A DNA stretch of 10,252 nucleotides, from contig JAIVHD010000111.1 of the NCBI GenBank assembly GCA_020201235.1, positions 1 through 10,252 on the forward strand, in the 5' to 3' direction. A program made the translations under genes and the position numbers. The stretch's first letter is position 1; each line of letters opens with the position of its first letter. The notes below the pieces were generated by a model. That model was not told where the DNA came from. It ran no database searches and saw only the letters and a list, made by a program, of their open reading frames with translations. Positions 1 through 7,813 of this stretch are shown here, piece after piece. The stretch comes from Lysobacteraceae bacterium. GTDB taxonomy: Bacteria > Pseudomonadota > Gammaproteobacteria > Xanthomonadales > Wenzhouxiangellaceae.

Positions 1-476
1 CCGAGGCTGCGTGCTTCCATTTTTTCGGTGGTCAAGTTATAAACCAGTTCGTCGGCGGTGGTTTCGCCCTGGGCATGGCTTATACGGGCGTTGCCGGTCA
101 GGGTGATCACGTTGGCATCAACGTTGAAGTGAATCCGTTCGGCCTCGCCGTCGACCCGTGTGCCGTCGTCGAGCACATCGGTCCAGATCGTCGGGCTGCC
201 GTGCAGTTCGACCACCGTAATCCGGCCGTCGGCCTGTCTTGCGGTGCCGCGATCGGCCTTGACATGCATCGCACCACGCTGGATATTGACGTCGTCGTCG
301 AAACGGGTCAGACCCGAGCGCAGGTCATAATCGGTTTTTTCGGCATCGATGATGATCGGCGGTTCGACGGCCTGTTCGTTGTCTGGCTGTTCGGCCTGCT
401 GGGCGTGGCCCGTGCTACAAACGATCAGCAGCGGAACCAGCAGCGCCGCCAGCGCCGCGATAAATCGCTCGGACAT
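1..476 (-). CDS. lptA: LptA, periplasmic LPS-transport bridge protein (3' end outside window)
   Basis: LptA is the periplasmic OstA/LptA-fold protein that polymerises into the bridge carrying lipopolysaccharide from LptC at the inner membrane to LptD at the outer membrane. The first 158 residues are present and the gene leaves the window without a stop. A signal peptide is clear: a short charged start (MSER), a hydrophobic core at about residues 5-20, and likely cleavage after GHA (residue 25). The mature part begins with the typical PIIIDAEKTDYD segment (about 40-51), followed by the family's beta-jellyroll repeats such as RIHFNVDANVITLTGNARI. The ATG is chosen because it starts the signal peptide and has a GGAG about 10 nt upstream. 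It overlaps the end of lptC by 62 bp, so translation is probably coupled. lptB is expected just beyond the left edge. The identification rests on both sequence and neighbours. Confidence 0.93.
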   Translation of the reverse strand, partial: MSERFIAALAALLVPLLIVCSTGHAQQAEQPDNEQAVEPPIIIDAEKTDYDLRSGLTRFDDDVNIQRGAMHVKADRGTARQADGRITVVELHGSPTIWTDVLDDGTRVDGEAERIHFNVDANVITLTGNARISHAQGETTADELVYNLTTEKMEARSL

Positions 477-1008
477 TGTTTTCAAGCTCCATTCGTTCAT
501 CATCGATCCAGAGTCTAAGAGTACCGCCGGCCAGCTCGGTTCCATCCTGCTGCAACCGGGCTGGCCCCGGCGAGTGGACCGTGGCGGTTTGACGATCATA
601 ATGCAATTCATCCGATTCGATCCTGATTTGTCCCCGGGGATGCGGCTTTTCAATCTTCACCGAGCCGATCAGATGGAGTTGGTCGTCGGCTCGCAGAAGG
701 ACACCCGAGTCGGCACTGCCGGTCCAGCGTGCGCCGTCGGGATCGATCATAAATTGTGGCCGGGTGATGACTGCGCGACGCGATTCGGCGTGGTGAACCA
801 GGCGCGGGCCGCTAATGCTCAACTCAAGCCGGCCTTCGGTATCGAATATCCGGGCCGAGAAACTTTGGAGTGCATAGTTGATGTCGCGGTCGGGGCCGAC
901 CGGCTCGACCGGCGCGCGCTCGGGCGTGCGCGAAAGCCACCAGTTGCCGGCCACCAGCAGCAGCAGTGTCAGGATTCCGGCCAGCCAATAGCGGTCGCGG
1001 CTTAGCAA
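415..1008 (-). CDS. lptC: LptC, inner-membrane LPS export protein
   Basis: LptC is a bitopic inner-membrane protein that takes LPS from the LptBFG transporter and passes it to LptA. The product is about 197 residues, close to the 191 of E. coli LptC. One membrane segment (about residues 8-26, WLAGILTLLLLVAGNWWLS) is followed by a periplasmic beta-rich domain with family-like stretches such as LSISGPRLVHH and IESDELHYD. The start is uncertain. No ATG lies near the membrane segment; the only upstream ATG, at 1149, would add 47 Arg-rich residues read across kdsC. I chose the TTG at 1008, which overlaps the kdsC stop and fits coupled translation. ATT at 1011 is an alternative. No clear Shine-Dalgarno sequence is visible. 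The 3' end overlaps lptA by 62 bp. Confidence 0.85.
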   Translation of the reverse strand: MLSRDRYWLAGILTLLLLVAGNWWLSRTPERAPVEPVGPDRDINYALQSFSARIFDTEGRLELSISGPRLVHHAESRRAVITRPQFMIDPDGARWTGSADSGVLLRADDQLHLIGSVKIEKPHPRGQIRIESDELHYDRQTATVHSPGPARLQQDGTELAGGTLRLWIDDERMELENNVRAIYRGAGGAAGSAADRL

Positions 1009-1541
1009 AATGAGGCGCGCCAGCGATCGAGCAGACCGTGTGCGTCGAGCAGCAGCTCGCAGGCTTCGCGCGCCGCGCCGCGGCCTGCGGCGGCCTGCGT
1101 CACATGGTCGACGCGTTCGCGTATCCAGCCGTCGGCATCGGCCGGACATATTTTAAGACCGGCCTGAAGCATGGCCGGCCAGTCGACCAGGTCGTCGCCC
1201 ATGTAGGCCGCCTGAGCGGACTCGAAGCCGGCCTGGCGCAGCAGTTCGGAAAATGCCAGACCCTTGTCCTCGCGCCCCTGGATTAATCGTTCGATGCCAA
1301 GCTCGCGCATCCGCACCCGAACCAGGTTGGACTGGCGCGCGGTTAGCACGGCGACCGTAAAGCCGTTGTGCATCAGGGCTTTCAGGCCAAGGCCATCGCG
1401 CGAATGAAAGGCCTTGATCTCCTGGCCGTCATCGCTGCGATACAGGCGCCCATCGGTCATGACGCCGTCGATATCGAACACCACCAGGCGAATTCCGGCG
1501 GCTTTTGACAGTGCTTGGTCGGACCAGCGGCGAGCGCTCAT
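1002..1541 (-). CDS. kdsC: KdsC, 3-deoxy-D-manno-octulosonate-8-phosphate phosphatase
   Basis: KdsC hydrolyses Kdo-8-phosphate to Kdo and phosphate in the cytoplasm, the third step of Kdo synthesis for the LPS inner core. The 179-residue product is a short C0-type HAD phosphatase without a cap domain and works as a tetramer in characterised relatives. All HAD motifs are visible: DIDGVMTDG at 23-31 (nucleophile Asp23, acid/base Asp25), Thr67 in VLTAR, Lys93, and GDDLVDWP at 115-122 for Mg2+ binding. The C-terminal GRGAAREACELLL segment matches the KdsC tail that closes over the neighbouring subunit's active site. The ATG at 1541 overlaps the kdsD stop as ATGA, indicating translational coupling. 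Unlike its upstream neighbour kdsD, this gene looks intact. Confidence 0.95.
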   Translation of the reverse strand: MSARRWSDQALSKAAGIRLVVFDIDGVMTDGRLYRSDDGQEIKAFHSRDGLGLKALMHNGFTVAVLTARQSNLVRVRMRELGIERLIQGREDKGLAFSELLRQAGFESAQAAYMGDDLVDWPAMLQAGLKICPADADGWIRERVDHVTQAAAGRGAAREACELLLDAHGLLDRWRASFC

Positions 1542-2433
1542 ACCACGCCGGCCTGCAGCAGATCCTGAAAATTCAAGGCACCGACCAGGCGCTGGTCGCG
1601 GTCGACCACCAGCAAGCCCTGAATGCGCCGCGCCTGCATCAATTCCGCGGCGCTGGCGGCCAGTTCGACACTTGAGATGGTCTGCGGATTGGCGGTCATC
1701 AGGTCGCTGACCGCAGCGGTCCGGATGTCGCCAATCCCGTCGAGGCCGCGACGCAGGTCGCCGTCGGTCAGGATGCCCAGCGCTTTGCGCTCGCCGTCGA
1801 CCACCGCGCACAGTCCCAAACGGCTTTTGGTCATGACCACGATGGCCTCGGATACGGTTTGATTCGGACCGACCAATGGCAAATCGTCGCCGCTGTGCAT
1901 GATGTCGACAATATGCAGCAGCAGGCGCTTGCCGAGCGCGCCGCCGGGATGCGAGCGGGCGAAATCCTCCGCCGTAAAACCGCGCGCCTCCAGCAGCGTG
2001 ATGGCCAGCGCGTCGCCCAGTGCCATCTGCGCGGTGGTCGAGGCGGTCGGTGCCAGACCGAGCGGGCAGGCCTCGCGATCGACGCTGGTATCGAGGTGGA
2101 TATCGGCGTGGCAGGCCAGGCTGGAGCCGGCATTGCCGGTCATCGCGATCAGACTGACGCCAAGGCATCGCCGTGGCTGGCTTCGGCCGAATGGACGAAA
2201 AATGCCGGGGTGCCGGTCGAGGCCAGGGTCGCCGCCAGCTTGTGGCCGATGTGCCCGGATTTGCCCATTCCGGTCACGATCAGATGGCCCTGGCAGGCCA
2301 GAATCATCTCGCAGGCGCGGATGAAAGACTGGTCGAGCCGTGCGATCAGCCCGGTAATCGCGCGGGATTCAGTTTCGAGCACCTCGCGCGCGCGCGCCAG
2401 CAGCTTTTGCGGGTCGGTGGCAGATCGGATCAT
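1538..2433 (-). pseudogene. kdsD: kdsD, D-arabinose-5-phosphate isomerase, disrupted by an internal frameshifting deletion
   Basis: KdsD interconverts ribulose-5-phosphate and arabinose-5-phosphate, the first step toward Kdo. The reading frame is broken. The first part (2433 to 2149, 94 codons) encodes the start of the SIS domain with GMGKSGHIG (55-63, Lys58) and SHGD (86-89, His87), then stops at a TGA. The rest continues in another frame from LGVSLIAMTGN through REACPLGLAPT, SHPGGALGK and two CBS domains to LLQAGVV. Compared with E. coli KdsD, about 30 residues between HGD and LIxxTG are gone, including the SNSGE loop and the residue equivalent to Glu111. The locus is 896 nt; restoring 91 nt gives 987 nt, exactly the 328 codons plus stop of E. 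coli KdsD. The downstream part has an ATG at 2143 close to the stop, so separate translation is possible, but an active isomerase is unlikely. Sequence or assembly error is a real alternative. Confidence 0.88.
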
Positions 2434-2439
2434 CCGGGC

Positions 2440-2445
2440 AGTGTA
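2440..2445 (-). promoter_or_regulatory. Possible -10 box (TACACT) just upstream of the kdsD start
   Basis: The minus strand reads TACACT, then six bases, then the kdsD ATG. No Shine-Dalgarno sequence precedes the ATG. If this is a sigma70 -10 element, transcription would begin at or next to the A of the ATG and give a leaderless mRNA. No convincing -35 hexamer sits 16-18 nt further up, so the call is weak. The same TACACT-N6-ATG arrangement precedes the gene at 10161. Confidence 0.3.
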
Positions 2446-2494
2446 TCCCGCAGCGCGATCCGATGCCGGGCTCGTACTGGCCTTGATTCGGTGC

Positions 2495-3457
2495 TCAAAG
2501 TGCGTAACTCACGACCGCAGCCTGGTAGACAATGTAGGTTGTCAGCAGTGTTGCAGCCCCGATTCGTCCGACGCGTCCGGCAAAAATCGCCATGGCCGCG
2601 AGCATCAGAAAGGTCAGCGCCACGACCGGAAGGTCACGCCAGATCAGGATGGGGTCGATCGCCATTGGATGGATCAGCGCGGCCAGGCCGAGCACACCGA
2701 GAAGGTTAAACAGGTTAGAGCCGAGGATATTGCCGATGCACAGGTCATCTTCCTTGCGCACCGCGCTGGCGATCGCTGCGGCCAATTCAGGCAAGCTGGT
2801 GCCAAGCGCGACTACGGTCAGCCCGATGACGGCCTCGGATACGCCCATCTGGTTGGCCAGGCCGACCGCACCGGTCACCAGAATCTGGGCGCTGACCGGC
2901 AGCGCGACCAGCCCGATCAGGGTCCAGACCGCGGCGGTTCGGACCGGCATGTCGGCTGAAATTTCGTTGATCAGCGCCTGGGTCGAAGGATCAGACGCGA
3001 CGCTGTTGCGACCGCGCACGATCATGAATCCGAGAAATAGCACGAGCCCGCTGGCCAGGATGACCCCGTCGATTCGCGAAAGCGCGCCGTCGACCATCAG
3101 AACCGCAGTCAGCAGCGTAACCGCGGCTAAAAACGGCAATTCGCGCCTGCGCGACATGCGATCGACGCTCATCGGGTAGACGATGCCGGTCAGTCCGAGA
3201 ATGAGGCCGATGTTGGCAATGTTCGAGCCCAGCGCGTTGCCGACCGCCAACGCCGGCTTGCCTTCCAGCGAGGCCAGTGCTGAGACCAGCATCTCCGGCG
3301 CACTGGTTCCAAAGCCGACGATCGTCACGCCGACCACGAGCGCCGATATGCCCAGATTTCGCGCCAGCGCCGAGGCCCCCGCGACCAGCCGGTCGGCCGA
3401 CCAGACCAGCAGTACGAACCCGATCAACAAGTAGATCAGCGCCGTGGTTAGCGACAT
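2495..3457 (-). CDS. yrbG: YrbG-like Na+/Ca2+ exchanger (CaCA family)
   Basis: This is an inner-membrane calcium/sodium antiporter of the YrbG/MaX branch of the CaCA superfamily. The 320-residue protein is almost entirely hydrophobic helices and carries the two inverted alpha repeats: GFGTSAPE at 48-55 with GNALGSNIAN at 73-82, and ALGTSLPE at 217-224 with GNILGSNLFN at 242-251. The two Glu (55 and 224) and two Asn/Ser (about 78-79 and 247-248) are the expected ion ligands. The length matches E. coli YrbG (about 325). The ATG at 3457 has an AAAGGGA Shine-Dalgarno 6-7 nt upstream. In E. coli yrbG also heads the kdsD-kdsC-lptCAB cluster; here kdsD begins 61 bp downstream. Its physiological role in that cluster is not established. 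The gene appears complete. Confidence 0.92.
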   Translation of the reverse strand: MSLTTALIYLLIGFVLLVWSADRLVAGASALARNLGISALVVGVTIVGFGTSAPEMLVSALASLEGKPALAVGNALGSNIANIGLILGLTGIVYPMSVDRMSRRRELPFLAAVTLLTAVLMVDGALSRIDGVILASGLVLFLGFMIVRGRNSVASDPSTQALINEISADMPVRTAAVWTLIGLVALPVSAQILVTGAVGLANQMGVSEAVIGLTVVALGTSLPELAAAIASAVRKEDDLCIGNILGSNLFNLLGVLGLAALIHPMAIDPILIWRDLPVVALTFLMLAAMAIFAGRVGRIGAATLLTTYIVYQAAVVSYAL

Positions 3458-3617
3458 TGGATTTCCCTTTGTTGAATAACGTGCATTTCGTTTACCATTA
3501 GTTGGCGAGCATGGGACACTGGGTCGTGTGCATTGAACCGCGAGCGATTGCCAGCCTCATTTCCGAGGCCGGCAACCCGTCGTTTTTTCGAAAAAAAACA
3601 GGAATTTTCAGACAACC
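3458..3617. promoter_or_regulatory. Divergent intergenic region between yrbG and ibaG
   Basis: These 160 bp must hold the promoters for the yrbG-kds-lpt operon (minus) and for ibaG-murA (plus). It is more AT-rich than its surroundings. I see a good Shine-Dalgarno for yrbG (3464-3470). Only weak hexamers are visible, for example TTGCCG with 17-nt spacing to GGCAAT on the minus strand, and TTTACC with 18-nt spacing to GACACT on the plus strand, so no transcription start can be named. A small inverted repeat, GCCTC-N6-GAGGC, lies near 3554-3569. In E. coli the mlaFEDCB genes lie between yrbG and ibaG; here there are none. Confidence 0.5.
3583..3596. repeat. AT-rich palindrome TTTTTTCGAAAAAA upstream of ibaG
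   Basis: This is a perfect 14-bp palindrome of a T tract and an A tract around CG; the A tract runs two bases further. It ends about 20 bp before the ibaG start in otherwise GC-rich DNA. A-tracts of this kind bend DNA or act as an AT-rich promoter element. It could also be a very short bidirectional terminator-like hairpin, but the stem is only A-T pairs. The function is unknown. Confidence 0.5.
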
Positions 3618-4894
<1,277 letters not shown>

Positions 4895-4981
4895 ACCGGC
4901 CCTGTTTCAACCGGGATTTCCGCGACTGCCGGTCGCTTCCGGTTGCAAGGCGGATGGCGTTGGATAGGATCGGCCGACCGG

Positions 4982-4995
4982 CCGGCCGAAGCCGG
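4982..4995 (-). terminator. Possible UUCG-loop hairpin in the convergent gap after murA and the M48 gene
   Basis: Read on the minus strand this is CCGGC-TTCG-GCCGG, a perfect 5-bp GC stem with the very stable UUCG tetraloop, about 20 nt after the M48 stop. The convergent gap (4895-5015) holds nothing else I recognise. There is no T run after the hairpin, so it may be a weak or Rho-assisted terminator or a 3'-end stabilising structure. Confidence 0.35.
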
Positions 4996-5015
4996 GCGGC
5001 CACGATGCGCGTTGT

Positions 5016-6311
5016 TTAGCCGCTGGCCACGCCCATTTCCTGCAGCGCCTGGCGGGCCCGCTGGCCGACCGGGTTTTCGGATTGGGCGGCGATGCGATAG
5101 TTTTCGATCGCCTTGGCCCGGTTGCCGGCTTGCCGTTCGACGTTGCCAAGGGTGTAGTAACCAACGGCGGTCGGCATCAGGGAATTGGCTTTGCCGAGGT
5201 CGGTGCGGGCTCCAGCACTGCGGCCGAGGGCCTCGCGCGCCATGCCGCGGCGCAGGTGATGATAAAACCAGCCGGGGTCGCGCGCCAGTGCCTGGCCATA
5301 CGCCCGCTCGGCTTGTTCGAAATTTGAGCTCTCGGCCAGCGCATCGCCGCGCAGCGAATAAAAATTGGGCTCTGCCGGCGCAATCCGGATTGCCCGATCG
5401 GCCTTTGCCAGCGCGGTTTGCGCTTCGCCTTTGGCCAGCGCCTCGCGGCCTTCGTCGTAGGCTTCGTAGGCCGGCTGGGCGGCCTTCAGACGGGCGATCT
5501 TCTGCTGGTAGCGCTCGCGTCCGATTTCTCCGGAATCACCGAGTTCGGCCAGCAGCTGGCGGTTGTTTTCAAGTCGTTCGCGGCTCGGCGGGTGAGACGC
5601 GAACAGGGCCTGAAAGCCGCTTGCTTGGCGACCTTCCGACAGTCGCACAAAGGTTTCCTGCAGGGCAACCGCGCCGCGCGGGTTGTAGCCGGCGCGCTGC
5701 ATGTAGCGCATGCCGAACAGGTCGGATTCGCGTTCGGCTTCGCGCGAATAGCCTTGCGAAATCAATTGCGCGCCGACCATGCCGCCGAGCATGGCAACCT
5801 GGCCATAGCGCCCGTCTTCGGTGGCGGCTCCTGCCGCAATACCCCCGGCCAGCACGGCACCTTGCAAAAGCATCGAGCGCGATTGGCTCTGGGCACCGTG
5901 GCGCGCGGCCGAATGCACAATTTCGTGCGACAAGACCGCAGCCAGTTCGGCTTCGGACTGCATTTCGGTGAGCAGCCCGCGGTTGATCGAGATCTTGCCG
6001 CCGGGCAGCGCCCAGGCATTGGGAACCGACTCGTTGATGACGCTGAATTCGTAGGGCAGGTCGCTGTCGGCTACTGCCGCCAGCCGCTGGCCGACGCCCT
6101 TGACGTAGTCGACCAGTTCGGGATCCATCGTGAAGTCGCCGCCCTGGGATTGGCGCAGCGGCGCATATTGCTGCTCGCCGACCTGCAGCTCCCACTGTTC
6201 ACTGACCAGGCTGAGATTGCGCTGGCCGGTCACCGGGTTGACCGCGCAACCGGCAACAAGCGCCAGCGCGAGCAGGGATGCGTTAATTGCTGCGAATCTG
6301 CGGTGTCTCAT
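5016..6311 (-). CDS. M48-family zinc metalloprotease lipoprotein with C-terminal TPR repeats
   Basis: The 431-residue protein begins with a lipoprotein signal peptide ending LVAGC (lipobox Cys22), so it is probably anchored in the periplasm-facing leaflet of a membrane. The peptidase M48 domain spans about 40-265, with HEIVH at 129-133 (zinc ligands His129 and His133, catalytic Glu130) and SREAERESD at 189-197, where Glu193 is the probable third ligand and Asp197 is conserved. From about 290 to the end are three to four TPR-like helix pairs (for example AEPNFYSLRGDALAESSN and AVGYYTLGNVERQAGN). The layout resembles BepA, the outer-membrane quality-control protease that acts on LptD and BAM, but lipidation is more like LoiP (YggG), so I leave the symbol open. 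The ATG has AAGGAG 6 nt upstream and its own -10 box. The gene is complete. Confidence 0.88.
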   Translation of the reverse strand: MRHRRFAAINASLLALALVAGCAVNPVTGQRNLSLVSEQWELQVGEQQYAPLRQSQGGDFTMDPELVDYVKGVGQRLAAVADSDLPYEFSVINESVPNAWALPGGKISINRGLLTEMQSEAELAAVLSHEIVHSAARHGAQSQSRSMLLQGAVLAGGIAAGAATEDGRYGQVAMLGGMVGAQLISQGYSREAERESDLFGMRYMQRAGYNPRGAVALQETFVRLSEGRQASGFQALFASHPPSRERLENNRQLLAELGDSGEIGRERYQQKIARLKAAQPAYEAYDEGREALAKGEAQTALAKADRAIRIAPAEPNFYSLRGDALAESSNFEQAERAYGQALARDPGWFYHHLRRGMAREALGRSAGARTDLGKANSLMPTAVGYYTLGNVERQAGNRAKAIENYRIAAQSENPVGQRARQALQEMGVASG

Positions 6312-6317
6312 ATGCGG

Positions 6318-6340
6318 CTCCTTTAATTACCGCGATTATG
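6318..6340 (-). promoter_or_regulatory. Promoter -10 element and Shine-Dalgarno for the M48 gene
   Basis: On the minus strand a CATAAT (6335-6340) matches the sigma70 -10 consensus in five of six positions and is followed by AAGGAG (6318-6323), six bases before the ATG. A -35 element is not clear; GTGTCC lies at 17-nt spacing. The element lies beyond the terminator of the purM operon, so the M48 gene is probably transcribed separately. Confidence 0.5.
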
Positions 6341-6440
6341 CCGGATTATTCCGCGTTGGACACCGGATAATCGAGAACGACCGGCCCGCGATCATTGACG
6401 GGTATTCAATCGATCGGACCGCGCGGGAGGCGGGCAGCGC

Positions 6441-6467
6441 AAAAAAACCTGCCGACCGGCTGCCGGT
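6441..6467 (-). terminator. Probable intrinsic terminator of the purM-purN-DUF3108 operon
   Basis: Twelve bases after the stop at 6479, the minus strand reads the palindrome ACCGGCAGCCGGT, then CGGCAGG, then seven T. The GC-rich palindrome plus T tract is typical of an intrinsic terminator, although the stem does not abut the T run perfectly. Its position supports 6479 as the true end of the DUF3108 coding sequence, because the other two frames run through it. Confidence 0.55.
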
Positions 6468-6478
6468 GAAATTGCGCA

Positions 6479-7230
6479 TCACGATTCCGGTGGCATGAGA
6501 TCGCAGGGCTTTTTCGACGGTAGCGCATGGCCGTCGGCCGAGTGCCAGTCGACCAACGAAAGACGGATCGGCTTGTCCTCGTTCGTATGCACGATCTTGA
6601 CCGGCATCCAGCCCAGCGCTGCCGAATGCCAGACCGTGTAGTTGCGGCTCGATCCGGCCTTGCGAAAGCGCGCAGGAAGCGGTACTGCTGCCGCTCGACT
6701 TCGTCGCGCTCGATGACCTGGAATTCAAGGTCTTCGAGCGCCTGCGGGCTTTTCGACAAGTGCGCCGCGACCGCCATCCTGAGGCTGAGCGGATCGACCA
6801 CGCCGGGTTCGATTTCGATCTCAAATTCGCCTTGGAGGGTTTCGGTGCGGGTTTGCAGCTCGGGCCACAGGTAACGGTGCTGCCAGAACCGGTCGCTGCC
6901 CGGTTCGCGCGACACGTGATGGTAGGTCAGCGGCAATACACGGCCGTCACGCCAGTCGAACCAGACCGACTCGACGGTTGAAATGCCGAGCAGGCGGATG
7001 TACCAGGCGGTCGCTTCCGATTCCAGCCGGTAGTTCCACAGACCGTCGTCGCGCCGGCTGAGTTCGGCCCGTAAAAAGCCGATCCCGGCATTGTTTCGTG
7101 AGACTTCAAAGCGCGCCTGGTGCGGGTGAAACGGTTCCAGAGGCTCAGCCGCCCGGGTGTTGGATCCAGCGGCCAGCATCGTCGAAATCGCGATCCAGCC
7201 GCAGGCTTTTCTGATTGGAGAAATATTCAT
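6479..7230 (-). pseudogene. DUF3108 secreted protein gene, disrupted by an internal frameshifting deletion
   Basis: DUF3108 proteins are periplasmic beta-rich proteins of unknown function, often next to purN in this kind of genome. The first 186 codons give a signal peptide (about 1-27, cleavage near TRA-A) and a typical N-terminal domain (HQARFEVSRNNAGIGFLRAELSRR at about 37-60 and later VIERDEVERQQYRFL at 172-186). After about 6672 this frame turns into Arg/Ser-rich noise, while another frame continues with RKAGSSRNYTVWHSAALGW and MPVKIVHTNEDKPIRLSL, the expected C-terminal part, and ends at 6479 just before a terminator. The join skips the usual G.E.L.T.LG...T..V strand pair, about 18-22 residues; the loss must be 3n+1 nt. 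The start overlaps purN by 86 bp and has no clear Shine-Dalgarno, so translation is presumably coupled. The break may be genuine or an assembly error. Confidence 0.8.
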
Positions 7231-7813
7231 ATCGCTGTGAGACCGGTTTCGAGAGCAAGAGTGCCACGGTTGCAGGATACAGGCGGTGTTCCTGCTTGAG
7301 TACCCGCGCGGCGAGGCTTACCGGATTGTCGTCGGCCTGCACGGCCACCGGTGCATTGGCGATGACAGGCCCGGCATCGAGCTCGCAGGTCACCCAGTGC
7401 ACGCTGGCACCGTGCTCGCGCTCGCCGTCGGCGAGTGCCCGCGCGTGGGTGTTGAGGCCGCGAAACTTGGGCAGCAGCGATGGGTGGATGTTGATCATGC
7501 GCTGGTCGAAGCGCTCGACGAAGTCGCGCGACAGCACACGCATGAACCCGGCCATCACAATCAGTTCGGGTGCGTAGCCTTCGATGACCTCGGCCAGCGC
7601 CTGCTCGAAGTCGGCACGCTTGGCGTAGGCGGCGCGCTCGACCAGGGCAGTATCGATTCCGCGTTCGGCCATGGCCTCCAGGCCGTCGGCCGGACGATCG
7701 GCGATGACGGCGTTGATTCGCGCCGGCAAGCGCTGCTGGGCGACCGCATCGGCGATCGCCAGCGCGTTGCTGCCGCGCCCGGAAATCAGAACGACCAGCC
7801 CGGCCGGGCTCAT
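7145..7813 (-). CDS. purN: PurN, phosphoribosylglycinamide formyltransferase
   Basis: PurN transfers a formyl group from 10-formyltetrahydrofolate to GAR, step 3 of de novo purine synthesis, in the cytoplasm. The 222-residue protein has the N-terminal phosphate-binding LISGRGSN (9-16), the folate-site segment MAGFMRVLS (87-95), NIHPSLLP (108-115) and [13 protein letters not shown] (139-151). The catalytic residues are Asn108, His110 and Asp146, equivalent to E. coli 106, 108 and 144. The ATG at 7813 overlaps the purM stop as ATGA, the usual coupled arrangement. The last 28 codons overlap the following DUF3108 gene by 86 bp. The tail ([19 protein letters not shown] and on) is only loosely like the normal PurN end, so the true C-terminus is less certain than the rest. 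The length is about 10 residues over E. coli PurN. Confidence 0.94.
   Translation of the reverse strand: MSPAGLVVLISGRGSNALAIADAVAQQRLPARINAVIADRPADGLEAMAERGIDTALVERAAYAKRADFEQALAEVIEGYAPELIVMAGFMRVLSRDFVERFDQRMINIHPSLLPKFRGLNTHARALADGEREHGASVHWVTCELDAGPVIANAPVAVQADDNPVSLAARVLKQEHRLYPATVALLLSKPVSQRYEYFSNQKSLRLDRDFDDAGRWIQHPGG

Noticed and set aside
415..1149. Extended lptC from the ATG at 1149 (244 residues)
   Set aside because: The extra N-terminal residues are Arg-rich, come from the kdsC region, and would precede a membrane anchor that normally lies at the N-terminus.
1859..2959. Open frame of 366 codons on the plus strand across kdsD and yrbG
   Set aside because: It crosses two recognisable genes on the other strand and has low-complexity Arg/Gln/Asp-rich content; no family resemblance.
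4943..5971. Open frame of 342 codons on the plus strand, opposite the M48 protease gene
   Set aside because: The translation is Arg/Pro/Ala-rich without motifs, while the opposite strand encodes a clear HEXXH protease.
6406..6672. Arg/Ser-rich C-terminal extension of DUF3108 in the original frame
   Set aside because: Composition is unlike the family and it reads through a likely terminator; the expected C-terminal sequence is found in another frame ending at 6479.
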